Source: UBA4416 sp963422675 | Lineage (GTDB): Bacteria > Bacteroidota > Bacteroidia > B-17B0 > Aurantibacillaceae | Direction: 5' to 3' | DNA length: 64,000 nucleotides | NCBI GenBank assembly: GCA_963422675.2 | Contig: CAXVYS010000024.1 | Span: 682,001 to 746,000, forward strand | Shown: piece after piece, positions 36,245 through 46,279 of the stretch | How positions within the stretch are numbered: the first letter of the stretch is position 1 | How the letters are laid out: the number at the start of each line of letters is the position of its first letter | Translations under genes and position numbers: made by a program | Notes under the pieces: model-generated | Seen by the model: the letters and a program-made list of their open reading frames with translations, nothing else | Databases searched by the model: none | Told to the model about the DNA's origin: nothing

Positions 36245-36703
36245 ATGAGAGCAGTCATTTTTACTTTACTTTTAGTAGGATCATTAACCGCTTCTGCACA
36301 GCAGGATGCCGTTAGGAGTATGATGAACAGATCGGAAACGTCTATTTATAAGTCGCAAAAGCAAATGATTAGTGCAAATGTTCCGCAAAAGCAAAAGGAG
36401 CTATCTCTCGCGATAAAATATCAGGCATTAGCCGTAAAAGAATTTAAAAACAATAATGTCTCATTAGCAGTATGTTACACGGCTAAAGCGAGAGAATATA
36501 CAATTGATATATTAACGTATGTCAAATTACAGGGGTTAGATTATTACTTATTGAACAACGAAGAGAAAAATCTGGTAAACGAACATACATGTTTTGATAA
36601 AGCGTCGGATCTGGGAAAAAACATCTCGCCCGGTATAATTGATGAATCTGTTCTTTTGAGTCCTGATAAACTTGCCGGTACTTATAAAATTAGTATTAAT
36701 TGA
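36245..36703 (+). CDS. Small exported protein upstream of the giant adhesin
   Basis: A 152-residue protein with signal peptide MRAVIFTLLLVGSLTASAQ; I chose ATG 36245 because an open frame from 36164 would place a non-signal sequence in front of it. The mature part is helical (VPQKQKELSLAIKYQALAVKEF; LAVCYTAKAREYTIDIL) and may bind or hold another protein. I know no family with certainty. It ends 17 bases before the giant SprB-repeat gene, so the two are probably co-transcribed and it may assist the adhesin. Confidence 0.65.
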   Translation: MRAVIFTLLLVGSLTASAQQDAVRSMMNRSETSIYKSQKQMISANVPQKQKELSLAIKYQALAVKEFKNNNVSLAVCYTAKAREYTIDILTYVKLQGLDYYLLNNEEKNLVNEHTCFDKASDLGKNISPGIIDESVLLSPDKLAGTYKISIN

Positions 36704-36720
36704 TTTTAATCCCTCAAATT

Positions 36721-39700
36721 ATGAAACCTCTTTTTACCTTATTTTCAATACTTTGCGTAGTATTAAACGCATTTTCGCAATCGCCGGGTTGCCCTCAGAT
36801 TAATCCTGTTGGAGGGAGTGTTTGTCAGGGGCAGTGCAGAAACCTGAGCGCTACGGCAATTACAAACAACCAAACAACCTCCTATGCGGTTTCGGCAATT
36901 GGGTATTCCCCGTTCCCTTATTCGGGAGGAACCGGTGTTTCTGTAGGGACGGATGATGTTTGGAGTTCGGCAGTGAATTTAGGATTCGATTTTTGTTTTT
37001 ACGGAACATCTTATAATCAGGTAATTTTAGGGTCAAATGGCCAGATTTGTTTTAATACAGCCTCTGCCGGTGGTTATGATTCTTATCCCGTTACTACAGC
37101 CGGGGCACTTCCAAGCACGGCGAATACCCCCGGAAACACCATAAATGTGTTTCGTGATATTGACCCCTCTGTATCCGGGGCAAATGTGAGTTATTATATT
37201 GCCGGTTCGGCACCTTGCAGGTATTTAGTGTTTTATTTTAGCAATGTGGCGTTATTTTCTTGTGGAACGCCGAGGTCAACCTTTCAAATGGTATTGTATG
37301 AAAATACGAACTACATTGATATATATATTGCGAACAGTAGTGGATCTTGTAGTTGGCAAAATGGGTACGGAATTGTTGGAATTCAAAATGCAGCAGCAAC
37401 ATCAGCTGTTGTAGCACCAGGGCGAAATGCTAATAGCGGAGCCTGGACAGCCACCAATGAAGCCTGGCGGTTTACTCCCACGGGAGCACCTTCCTATGCA
37501 GTTACGTGGTATGGTCCAGGGAATGCCGTTGTAGGAACTGGCCTCGGCCCTGTCAGCGTCTGTCCAACAACTAACACCACGTATACTGCTTCCATGGCCA
37601 TAACGAATTGTGATGGTGCAATTACGACTTATACAAATACAGCATTAGTTACAGTAAATAACAGTCCAACGGTTACCATTGCGCCAACAGGAACACTCAA
37701 CTGTTCGGGCACAACCCCTATTACAACAACGGTTACTCCGGCAAGTACTTATAACTGGTCTGGTCCGGGAGTGGTTTCCGGTGGCACAACAGGAACAGCA
37801 AATGTAAATTTACCGGGAGTATATACCGTTTCTGCAACAGCTTTAGGTTGCACAAGAACGGCCACCATAAATATGGTTTCTCCACCACCCATTACCATTA
37901 CGGCAAATAGTCCTAATATTTGTCAGGGAGGTACTGCAGTTTTAACAGGCGCAGGCGCCAGTACCTATACCTGGTCAACAGGGAGCAGTACAAATCCTCA
38001 AAACGTTAGTCCCGCATCCCTTACAACGTATACCGTTACAGGAACATCGGCCAGTGGTTGTACCGGAACAGCCATAAGCACAGTAGGCATTAATCCTTCT
38101 CCATCGGCAGTATTAAGTTTTACAAATCCTAGTTGCGGGAGTAGTAATGGAATTATTAATATAACAAATACATCAAGTGGCGGTCAAACGATTTCTTCAT
38201 TTGGGAGTTCAATGGGTTCAATTAGCGGGCAAACAGTTACTGGTTTGGGCTCAGGCACACCGGTAATCACATTAACCAATAACTTTGGTTGTACCTTTAC
38301 CGTATCTACTACCTTAACAACTGGTACAGGTCCCTCAAACATAACAGCAACACCTACCAACGAAAGTTGTACCCAGGCCAATGGTAGCATTGCTTTTGGG
38401 TCACCGGTAGGAGGAACCACCCCTTATACCTATTCCTTTAACGGTGGGGCTTTTACAGCCGTATCGCCAATAACAGGGTTATCAGCAGGCACCTATTCCA
38501 TCACCGTAAAAGACGGAGGTGGGTGTACCTATACCAAAACAGTAGCCATTACTAATTCACCCGGCCCAACAGCTATTACAGGTACTACTACTCCTGCGGG
38601 TTGCGGCTTAACAAACGGAACTCATAATATTACGGGAATCACCAGTGGCACCGCTGCCTATACTTTTAGTATTAATGGAGTATCCACACCGAGTTTATCT
38701 TCTAACCTTGCACCGGGTAATTATAGTGTTACGGTAAGAGATGCCAATGGTTGTACTTTTACAAAAACAGTAACTATAGGTGGTACTACCGGTCCAACAT
38801 CAGCCACTATTGTAACCACTAACGCCACCTGTGGCACGGCCAATGGAACAGCAACTGTAACAGGCGTTACGGGTGGAGCCCCTGCTTATAGCTATTCCTT
38901 CGACGGAGGAACTTTTGCTGCCGGTACCACAACCACCGGCCTGACTGTAGGAGGACATAATGTTACTATCAAAGACGCGAACACGTGTACGTTAACGGTT
39001 CCTTATACGGTATTAAATACTGGGAGCCCCTTGTTGAGTTTAACGGGTAGTGTTAACCTGTTGTGCAATGGCGGGACGACAGGGAGCTTTACGGTAACAG
39101 CTACGGGAGGTAGCGGATCGCCCTATACGTATACCCTGACGAGTCCCTTTCAAACCAATGGTAACGGACAATTCACAAACTTAGCCGCCGGCACCTATAC
39201 GGTGAACGCCAAGGACGTAGCCGGATGCATAACGAGCATTACCGTTACGCTCACTCAGCCCACCGCCGTGACCTTAACCCCGACCAGTATCCCTGCCAAA
39301 TGTTATGGCGCGAGCACCGGGACGGTAAACGTGAGCGGTTCAGGCGGCGTAGGTCCTTACCAGTACCAGATCAACGGGACAGGTTACCAGACCAGCAATA
39401 GCTTTACCACCGTAGCCGCCGGGACCCATATCATCCAGATCAAAGACGCCAACGGCTGCACCGCCACCCAAACCATTACCGTTACCCAGCCTACCGCCTT
39501 AGCCCTTTTACTCGCCAGCCAGAACGCCAACTGCATAGCCGCCAATGGCGTAGCCACCAGCACCGTAAGCGGGGGCACCCTCCCTTACATTTATAACTGG
39601 ACCGGAGGCGGGGGCGCCGCCCCTACCACCAACAGCGTCGTATCCGGTAGCTATAGCCTTACCGTTACCGATGGAAACAACTGTACCATTAGCGGCGTAG

Positions 39701-42700
39701 CCCTGATCGGCAATACCCCCGGTGGCACCGCCGCCATCACCGGCAGCACCAACATCACCTGCAACAACTCTAACAACGGCAGCCTTACCGGCAACATGGC
39801 CAGTGGCGGTACCGCCCCCTATACCTATAGCTGGAGCCCCGGCGGACAAAACACCTCCACCGCCATTAACCTGGCCCCCGGTACCTACACCTGTAAAATC
39901 ACCGATTACTATGGCTGTATAGCCACCGCCGTAGGCACCCTGACCCAGCCCACCGCCCTTACCTCCCTGATGAACTCCAATAACGTTAAATGCTTTGGCA
40001 CCGCCACGGGCACCGTATCGGCCAGCGGCAGCGGCGGCACCGGCCCCTACAATTACCTGTGGTCACCCCTTTCCAGCACCCTGACCACCGTTAACAACGT
40101 GGCCATCGGCATCTACACCTGCCAGATCACCGATGCCAATAACTGTGTCATTAACCCCACCATTGCCGTTACCCAGCCCAGCTCCATCACCATCACCAGT
40201 ACAGTAACCCCGGCTAATTGCGGACTATCCAACGGCTCAGCCACCATCACCCCAAGTGGGGGCACCCCCGCCTACAGTTATACCTGGAGCGCAGGATCCA
40301 ACACCACTGTACAAACCAGCATCGGAGCCGGCACCTATACCATCAATGTCAAAGACGCCAATAACTGTACCTATACCGTAGCCGCCACCGTACCCAACCT
40401 CACCGGCCCAAGCATCAGCATCACCAGCTTTACCAACGTCAGCTGCTTTGGTGGGAATAACGGTGGCGCCACCTCTGCCGGCACCGGAGGTACCGGTGCC
40501 CTGACCTACCTGTGGAATACCGGGCAAAACACCCCCACCGCCACTAACTTTTTAAACGGCGTCCATACCGTTACCGTTACCGATGCCTCAGGCTGCGTAG
40601 CCTCCACCAGTGTAAGCATTACCCAGCCCGTCGCCCTAAGCGTGAGCATTACCCCCGTTAACCCAAAATGCTTTGGAGCCACCAACGGCTATGGCGCAGG
40701 AAGTGCCTTTGGCGGCACCCCCACCTATAGCTATAGCTGGAGCGGCACCGGAGGAACGAACCCCACCAGTAACCCCGTAGGCGCAGGCAACTACGCCCTA
40801 AACGTCAGCGATGCCCATGGCTGTGTAGCCACCGCCAGTATGGCCCTGGTTAACCCACCCGCCATGTCTGCGAGCATCACCTCTACCAACATCACCTGCT
40901 TTAACACCTGTAACGGCACCGCCATCGGCAGCGCCACCAATAACACCGGCGTAGTCACCTATTACTGGATCGGCGGCCCAAGCCCCGTTACCAGCCAAAC
41001 CCTGAGCAGCTTATGTGCCGGCAGCTATACCCTCACCGCCACCGATCAAAACACCTGTAGTGCCAGCGCACAAGTCATCATTACCCAACCCACCCAGTTA
41101 ACCGCCAACATCAGTTCCACCGGCAGCGTGACCTGTAACGGCGGTACCAATGGCTTTGCACAAGTAACCGCCGGAGGTGGCACCGGTACCTATACCTATG
41201 CCTGGACAGGCGTCGCAGCAGCAGCCGGGAACAGTGCCAACACCACGAACCTTCCCGCCGGCACCTACACCGTTACCCTTACCGATCAGAACAACTGTAG
41301 CGCCACCACCCAAACCACCATTAGCCAGCCAAGCCCCCTGGCCACCACCCTTACCACCACCAACCCAAAATGTAACGGCAGCACCGATGGCATCGCCAGC
41401 GTTGCCTTTAGCGGCGGAGCCGGAGCCACCACCTTTTTATGGTACCCCGGACTCCAAACCGGTAACACCGTTAACAACCTGGCCGCCGGGAACCACACCG
41501 TCACCATTACCTCCAACGGCAGCTGTACCACCAGCCTGACCTTTACCCTGACCCAACCCGCCGTTTTAACCACCATTGTCACCTCCACCAACTCCAACTG
41601 CGGACAAAGTAACGGCGCCACCTCCGCCAGCGTAGGCGGCGGTACCACCCCTTACAACTACCTGTGGAGCAATGGCCCTACCGTACTCAGCAACCCCGGA
41701 ATCCTGGCAGGCGGCTACACCTTTACCGTAACCGATAACAACCTCTGTAAAGCCACCGCCGCCGGTCTTGTAAACGATATCGCCGGCCCATCCGTAGCCA
41801 TCACCAGCACCACCGCCGTAAAATGCTTTAACGGCAACGACGGCGCTGCCACCAGTACCATTACCGGAGGCGTGATGCCCTATACCATTGGCTGGAACAA
41901 CAACTCCGCCACCACCCCTAACGTCAGTAACTTCATCGCCAGCGCCAGCCCCTATATCATCACCGTTACCGATGCCGCCAACTGCGTAGGAACCGCCAGC
42001 CTTATCATTACCCAGCCCAGCCAGCTCAACACCGCCATCAGCTCACACACCGATGTGACCTGTAACGGATTAAGCAACGGGCAAGCCGTTATGACCGTAA
42101 GCGGCGGTACCGCCGCCTATAGCTATAGCTGGACCCCAAGCGCCCAAACCTCCTCCGTGATGGTGAATGTAGGCGCCAATACCTACACCTGTTACGTCAA
42201 AGACGCCAATAACTGTCCCGGCACACAAGTAGTCACCATTAGCCAGCCCTTACCACTGATCATGTCCGCCTCCAGCTCCAGTAACATCTCCTGCTTTGGA
42301 GGCACCAACGGCCAGATCTCTACCACCGTTCAGGGAGGTACCCCCGGGTATGTATACACCTGGTCGCCCGCCCAAACCAATGCCGGTGTACTGGGCGGCC
42401 TGTCCTCGGGGAACTACAGCCTTACCATCACCGATACCAAAACCTGTTCCATCAACGCCAACTTTACCATCCTGGAACCCTCCGCGCTGACCTCTACCTA
42501 TACCTCCTCACCCGCCAAATGCGGTGTGGCGAATGGTTCAGGCACCGTCACGGTTAACGGCGGCACCCCAAGCTATACCCTTAACTGGAACAACACCGGG
42601 CTGCAACAAGGCCCCGTAGGCACCGGTATGGGGCCCGGCACCACCAACTGTGTCATCACCGACAGCAAAGGATGCAGCATTACCCAAGCCGTAGTCATTG

Positions 42701-44262
42701 GCAATGCCCTGAGTCCGGTAATCAGCAGCATTACCACCCAAAGCCCGACCTGCTTTGGCAAGCTCGATGGCTCCATTACCGTGAACTATAGCCAGGGCAC
42801 CCCTAACTATACCGTATCCTGGACCAATCCCATTAACCCTGCCAGCCAAACCACCTCCGGATTATCACAAACCGTTACCGGAGTAGGCGCCGGCAGCTAT
42901 GGCGTGACCATTACCGACAGCTATGGCTGTAGCACCGGTGGCTTCCCAACCGTAGGTCAACCACAACAATTAGTCATTATCCCGACCCCTGCCCAGACCA
43001 TTTGTTTTGGACAAAGCGCTCAGATATCAGCGACCGGCACCGGTGGCACGACCCCTTACACCTATACCTGGACCCCTGCCCAGGCAGGCGCCTCCCCTTA
43101 TACCGTGAACCCAACGACCACCACCCTTTACAATGTAAACATGACCGATGCCAATAACTGTGTGACCAGCCCGGTGGTGGTTACCGTTAATGTAACCCCC
43201 GCTTTATCGATGAATGGTTTTGCGGTTACGAAATGTCATGGAGACGGTGTGGCCTTAAGTCCAACGATTAACAGCCCTGGGAGAGGTGCTACGACCTATA
43301 CCTATACCTGGAGTAATGGTGTGGTGGATGCCGCTCCAACGAGCACCCTTAATGTAACGGCTAATTATCCGACTAATCCTAACCAGTACACCGTGACCCT
43401 CAACGACGGATGTACTAGCCCAATGGCTACCGCCACTTTTACTATCAATGTTAACCCACTGCCTGTTATTACGTTTACAGCCAATCCAAAAGCAGGTTGC
43501 GTACCGTTAGTAGTTACCTTAACCGGTGTTTCTAATGGAGTTAGTGATGTGTTTACATGGCAGGATAATGTTCAGCCACTTGGCACCGGAAACCCGTTTG
43601 TATATACATTTGCTGATTCAGGAAAATACAGTATCAGTTTACATGTACAAAATCCATTGACGGGTTGCAGTAGCGATTCTACCAAAAAGGATTACATCAA
43701 TGTATATCCAAAACCAATAGCAGAGTTTATTCCAAATCCGCAAACAGCCAGCATCCTTGATCCATTTTTTAATTTTACAAACACATCACAGGGAGCTGTA
43801 AGTTATTTATGGGATTTTGGAGATCCTGCTGCTTCTGCAGGAAGCAATAATGCGATATCAATTAATTCGAGTCATTATTACAGTTATGTAGGAACGTATA
43901 ATGTAAACCTGGTAGCAACATCGTCCCATGGTTGTACAGCAGTGGCATTACATTCTGTAGAGGTAACGCCTGATTTTGCACTTTATATTCCAAATACGTT
44001 CACTCCGGATGCAAATAGTCTGAATGACTTCTTCCAGCCTGCGGGTGTGGGGATTAATGAGGATAATTACCGCATGGATATTTTTGACAGATGGGGTGAG
44101 AATATCTTTACCAGCAATAACTTCCGTAAAGGTTGGGATGGCTCTGTAAAAGGCGGTAAAACGGCTGAACAGGGAGTGTACGTCTACAAGTTAATGGTAT
44201 ATGACATACAAGGGAACAAACATCCGTTTGTAGGCCATGTAACGGTAATCAAGATGGATTAA
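36721..44262 (+). CDS. Giant SprB-repeat adhesin with gliding-motility-type C-terminal domain
   Basis: A 2513-residue surface protein. ATG 36721 gives signal peptide MKPLFTLFSILCVVLNAFSQ; a TTG 21 bases upstream is less likely. The N-terminal 250 residues form a beta-sandwich region (FDFCFYGTSYNQVILGSNGQ; YLVFYFSNVALFSCGT). About 21 SprB-type repeats of roughly 75 residues follow (about 38.1-43.0 kb; CxGxxxGxxxxxxxGGxxPYxYxWxxG then LxAGxYxxxVTDxxxC). PKD-like domains come next, and a CHU_C/type B T9SS domain ends it (IPNTFTPDANSLNDFF, IFDRWGENIF, GVYVYKLMV). SprB in Flavobacterium is the mobile gliding adhesin; motility here is inference. Codons in 39.2-43.2 kb are far richer in C than in the rest of the gene. 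Confidence 0.92.
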   Translation: MKPLFTLFSILCVVLNAFSQSPGCPQINPVGGSVCQGQCRNLSATAITNNQTTSYAVSAIGYSPFPYSGGTGVSVGTDDVWSSAVNLGFDFCFYGTSYNQVILGSNGQICFNTASAGGYDSYPVTTAGALPSTANTPGNTINVFRDIDPSVSGANVSYYIAGSAPCRYLVFYFSNVALFSCGTPRSTFQMVLYENTNYIDIYIANSSGSCSWQNGYGIVGIQNAAATSAVVAPGRNANSGAWTATNEAWRFTPTGAPSYAVTWYGPGNAVVGTGLGPVSVCPTTNTTYTASMAITNCDGAITTYTNTALVTVNNSPTVTIAPTGTLNCSGTTPITTTVTPASTYNWSGPGVVSGGTTGTANVNLPGVYTVSATALGCTRTATINMVSPPPITITANSPNICQGGTAVLTGAGASTYTWSTGSSTNPQNVSPASLTTYTVTGTSASGCTGTAISTVGINPSPSAVLSFTNPSCGSSNGIINITNTSSGGQTISSFGSSMGSISGQTVTGLGSGTPVITLTNNFGCTFTVSTTLTTGTGPSNITATPTNESCTQANGSIAFGSPVGGTTPYTYSFNGGAFTAVSPITGLSAGTYSITVKDGGGCTYTKTVAITNSPGPTAITGTTTPAGCGLTNGTHNITGITSGTAAYTFSINGVSTPSLSSNLAPGNYSVTVRDANGCTFTKTVTIGGTTGPTSATIVTTNATCGTANGTATVTGVTGGAPAYSYSFDGGTFAAGTTTTGLTVGGHNVTIKDANTCTLTVPYTVLNTGSPLLSLTGSVNLLCNGGTTGSFTVTATGGSGSPYTYTLTSPFQTNGNGQFTNLAAGTYTVNAKDVAGCITSITVTLTQPTAVTLTPTSIPAKCYGASTGTVNVSGSGGVGPYQYQINGTGYQTSNSFTTVAAGTHIIQIKDANGCTATQTITVTQPTALALLLASQNANCIAANGVATSTVSGGTLPYIYNWTGGGGAAPTTNSVVSGSYSLTVTDGNNCTISGVALIGNTPGGTAAITGSTNITCNNSNNGSLTGNMASGGTAPYTYSWSPGGQNTSTAINLAPGTYTCKITDYYGCIATAVGTLTQPTALTSLMNSNNVKCFGTATGTVSASGSGGTGPYNYLWSPLSSTLTTVNNVAIGIYTCQITDANNCVINPTIAVTQPSSITITSTVTPANCGLSNGSATITPSGGTPAYSYTWSAGSNTTVQTSIGAGTYTINVKDANNCTYTVAATVPNLTGPSISITSFTNVSCFGGNNGGATSAGTGGTGALTYLWNTGQNTPTATNFLNGVHTVTVTDASGCVASTSVSITQPVALSVSITPVNPKCFGATNGYGAGSAFGGTPTYSYSWSGTGGTNPTSNPVGAGNYALNVSDAHGCVATASMALVNPPAMSASITSTNITCFNTCNGTAIGSATNNTGVVTYYWIGGPSPVTSQTLSSLCAGSYTLTATDQNTCSASAQVIITQPTQLTANISSTGSVTCNGGTNGFAQVTAGGGTGTYTYAWTGVAAAAGNSANTTNLPAGTYTVTLTDQNNCSATTQTTISQPSPLATTLTTTNPKCNGSTDGIASVAFSGGAGATTFLWYPGLQTGNTVNNLAAGNHTVTITSNGSCTTSLTFTLTQPAVLTTIVTSTNSNCGQSNGATSASVGGGTTPYNYLWSNGPTVLSNPGILAGGYTFTVTDNNLCKATAAGLVNDIAGPSVAITSTTAVKCFNGNDGAATSTITGGVMPYTIGWNNNSATTPNVSNFIASASPYIITVTDAANCVGTASLIITQPSQLNTAISSHTDVTCNGLSNGQAVMTVSGGTAAYSYSWTPSAQTSSVMVNVGANTYTCYVKDANNCPGTQVVTISQPLPLIMSASSSSNISCFGGTNGQISTTVQGGTPGYVYTWSPAQTNAGVLGGLSSGNYSLTITDTKTCSINANFTILEPSALTSTYTSSPAKCGVANGSGTVTVNGGTPSYTLNWNNTGLQQGPVGTGMGPGTTNCVITDSKGCSITQAVVIGNALSPVISSITTQSPTCFGKLDGSITVNYSQGTPNYTVSWTNPINPASQTTSGLSQTVTGVGAGSYGVTITDSYGCSTGGFPTVGQPQQLVIIPTPAQTICFGQSAQISATGTGGTTPYTYTWTPAQAGASPYTVNPTTTTLYNVNMTDANNCVTSPVVVTVNVTPALSMNGFAVTKCHGDGVALSPTINSPGRGATTYTYTWSNGVVDAAPTSTLNVTANYPTNPNQYTVTLNDGCTSPMATATFTINVNPLPVITFTANPKAGCVPLVVTLTGVSNGVSDVFTWQDNVQPLGTGNPFVYTFADSGKYSISLHVQNPLTGCSSDSTKKDYINVYPKPIAEFIPNPQTASILDPFFNFTNTSQGAVSYLWDFGDPAASAGSNNAISINSSHYYSYVGTYNVNLVATSSHGCTAVALHSVEVTPDFALYIPNTFTPDANSLNDFFQPAGVGINEDNYRMDIFDRWGENIFTSNNFRKGWDGSVKGGKTAEQGVYVYKLMVYDIQGNKHPFVGHVTVIKMD
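38100..43200 (+). repeat. Tandem SprB-type coding repeats
   Basis: About 21 diverged repeats of roughly 225 bases, each encoding a cysteine-containing start (such as TSTNITCFN or TPANCGLSN), a GG-TPxYxYxW middle and an LxAGxYTxTVTDxxxC end. Phase is kept throughout. Boundaries are approximate. Confidence 0.85.
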
Positions 44263-44280
44263 TGATTGAATTATATGTTA

Positions 44281-44306
44281 AAAGCCCTCTCAGGAGGGCT
44301 TTTTTG
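44281..44306 (+). terminator. Rho-independent terminator after the giant adhesin gene
   Basis: Stem AAAGCCCTC/GAGGGCTTT with loop TCAG, followed by a T run. Confidence 0.88.
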
Positions 44307-44329
44307 TTTTAGATTATTTAGAAAAGACC

Positions 44330-44361
44330 TTTAAATTATTAATATCTATAGTGTATCTTTG
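44330..44361 (+). promoter_or_regulatory. lepA promoter
   Basis: -7 box TATCTTTG at 44354-44361 is an exact match; TTTA at 44330-44333 is 20 bases upstream and resembles the -33 box. The lepA ATG is 18 bases downstream. Confidence 0.65.
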
Positions 44362-44379
44362 CAAACTTATTTATTATAG

Positions 44380-46170
44380 ATGAAAAACATACGTAACTTT
44401 TGTATTATTGCCCATATCGATCACGGTAAATCCACTTTAGCAGACAGGTTATTGGAATATACCAATACGGTTTCGAAACGTGAAATGCAGGCTCAGGTGT
44501 TGGATGATATGGATCTTGAAAAAGAGAGAGGGATTACGATTAAGAGTCATGCTATACAAATGGATTATGTATACAAAGGAGAAAAATATATTTTAAATTT
44601 AATTGATACTCCGGGCCACGTTGATTTTAGCTATGAGGTATCGCGTTCTATTGCAGCCTGCGAAGGGGCTTTATTGATTGTTGATGCGGCACAGGGAATA
44701 CAGGCACAAACGATTTCTAATTTGTACCTGGCCCTTGAACATAATTTAACGATTATCCCAATTTTAAATAAAATAGATTTGCCAAGCGCTGAACCGGAAA
44801 TGGTGAAAGACCAGATCGTGGATCTGTTGGGTTGTGAGAGAGAAGAAATTATGTCTGCTTCCGGAAAAACGGGAATGGGCGTTCACGAAATTTTAGAAGA
44901 AATTGTTAACCGCATTCCGGCTCCAAGCGGTGATGAGAATGCACCATTACAGGCTCTGATTTTTGATTCTGTATTTAACTCCTTCAGGGGAATTATTGCT
45001 TATTTCAGGATTTATAACGGGAGCATTAAAAAAGGAGAAAGAGTAAAATTCTTTAATACCGGACAGGAATATAACGCGGATGAAATTGGTGTGTTAAGAT
45101 TAAAACAGGAAGCGCGTGATGTTGTAAAAACAGGAGATGTAGGGTATATCATTTCAGGAATTAAAGAAGCAAAAGAAGTAAAGGTAGGAGATACCTTAAC
45201 AAGTGTTGGAAACCCTTGTTTAGAAAGTATACATGGTTTTGAAGAAGTAAAACCAATGGTATTTGCGGGAATTTACCCGGTAGATACAGAAGATTTTGAA
45301 GAGCTGCGCTACAGTATGGAGAAGCTTCAGTTAAATGATGCTTCTTTAACATGGGAACCTGAATCGTCCCTGGCTTTAGGGTTTGGTTTCAGATGCGGAT
45401 TTTTAGGAATGCTGCATATGGAAATTGTTCAGGAGCGTTTAGAGCGTGAATTTAACATGACTGTTATTACAACGGTTCCTAACGTATCGTATATTGCTTA
45501 TCAAACAAATGGAGATGTTGTAACGGTTAATAATCCAAGTGATCTTCCTGATCCTGCCCGAATTAATTATATTGAAGAGCCTTATATTAAAGCCAACATC
45601 ATTACCAAATCAGACTTTATTGGCCCTGTAATGAGCTTGTGTATTGAGAAACGCGGAATTATTGTCACTCAAAATTATTTAACGGCCGACAGAGTAGAGC
45701 TTGTTTTTGAAATGCCTTTGGGAGAAGTGGTATTTGATTTCTTCGATCGTTTAAAATCTATTTCAAAAGGGTATGCTTCTTTTGATTATCATCCTATTGG
45801 GATGAGAGAATCGGATTTAGTGAAACTGGATATCCTTTTAAAAGGAGAGCCTGTAGATGCTTTATCCTGCCTGATTCACAGAAGTAACTCGTATAATTTT
45901 GGTAAAAAGATCTGCGAAAAATTAAAAGAATTAATTCCGAAACAGCAATTCGAAATTCCTATTCAGGCAGCTATTGGCGCTAAAATTATTTCACGTGAAA
46001 CCATCAGTGCTATTCGTAAAGATGTAACTGCTAAATGTTATGGTGGTGATATTAGCCGTAAGCGTAAATTACTGGAAAAACAAAAAGAAGGTAAAAAACG
46101 AATGAAACAGGTTGGTAATGTGGAGATTCCGCAAAGTGCATTTATGGCCGTTCTTAAACTAAACGATTAA
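44380..46170 (+). CDS. lepA: Elongation factor 4 (LepA), translational GTPase
   Basis: A 596-residue LepA, normal length. It is a ribosome-bound GTPase that can back-translocate and aids ribosome function. The G domain has AHIDHGKSTLADRL (G1), DTPGHVDFSYEV (G3) and NKIDLPSAEPE (G4); the LepA-specific C-terminal domain is present (GKKICEKLKELIPKQQFEIPIQAAIGAKIISRETISA). The product ends AFMAVLKLND as usual. A parS-like sequence with two mismatches lies within the coding sequence at 45987-46002. Confidence 0.97.
   Translation: MKNIRNFCIIAHIDHGKSTLADRLLEYTNTVSKREMQAQVLDDMDLEKERGITIKSHAIQMDYVYKGEKYILNLIDTPGHVDFSYEVSRSIAACEGALLIVDAAQGIQAQTISNLYLALEHNLTIIPILNKIDLPSAEPEMVKDQIVDLLGCEREEIMSASGKTGMGVHEILEEIVNRIPAPSGDENAPLQALIFDSVFNSFRGIIAYFRIYNGSIKKGERVKFFNTGQEYNADEIGVLRLKQEARDVVKTGDVGYIISGIKEAKEVKVGDTLTSVGNPCLESIHGFEEVKPMVFAGIYPVDTEDFEELRYSMEKLQLNDASLTWEPESSLALGFGFRCGFLGMLHMEIVQERLEREFNMTVITTVPNVSYIAYQTNGDVVTVNNPSDLPDPARINYIEEPYIKANIITKSDFIGPVMSLCIEKRGIIVTQNYLTADRVELVFEMPLGEVVFDFFDRLKSISKGYASFDYHPIGMRESDLVKLDILLKGEPVDALSCLIHRSNSYNFGKKICEKLKELIPKQQFEIPIQAAIGAKIISRETISAIRKDVTAKCYGGDISRKRKLLEKQKEGKKRMKQVGNVEIPQSAFMAVLKLND
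45987..46002. other. Degenerate parS-like sequence inside lepA
   Basis: TATTTCACGTGAAACC matches parS at 12 of the 14 fixed consensus positions, with a perfect inner palindrome TTTCACGTGAAA. It encodes part of the conserved IISRET stretch, so it may be chance. Confidence 0.25.
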
Positions 46171-46279
46171 GCATTTTACATTATTACGATTCGCCGGCTG
46201 GCGGATAAGTATTATTATGTATTACTGCGTGTGATATTACTTCGTATTTCACGATGATGCGTCAACGTTTATTCTGTTT

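Noticed and set aside
38184..42849. Many open frames, several over 100 codons, on the opposite strand and in other frames of the giant repeat gene
   Set aside because: They follow from the C-rich codons and tandem repeats of the true gene; their translations are Gly/Ala/Pro/Val-rich and repetitive, with no starts or families.
46190..46206. GC-rich near-palindrome (CGCCGGCTGGCGGA) after lepA
   Set aside because: Stem of four pairs only, no T run, and found once; not enough for a terminator or a repeat family.
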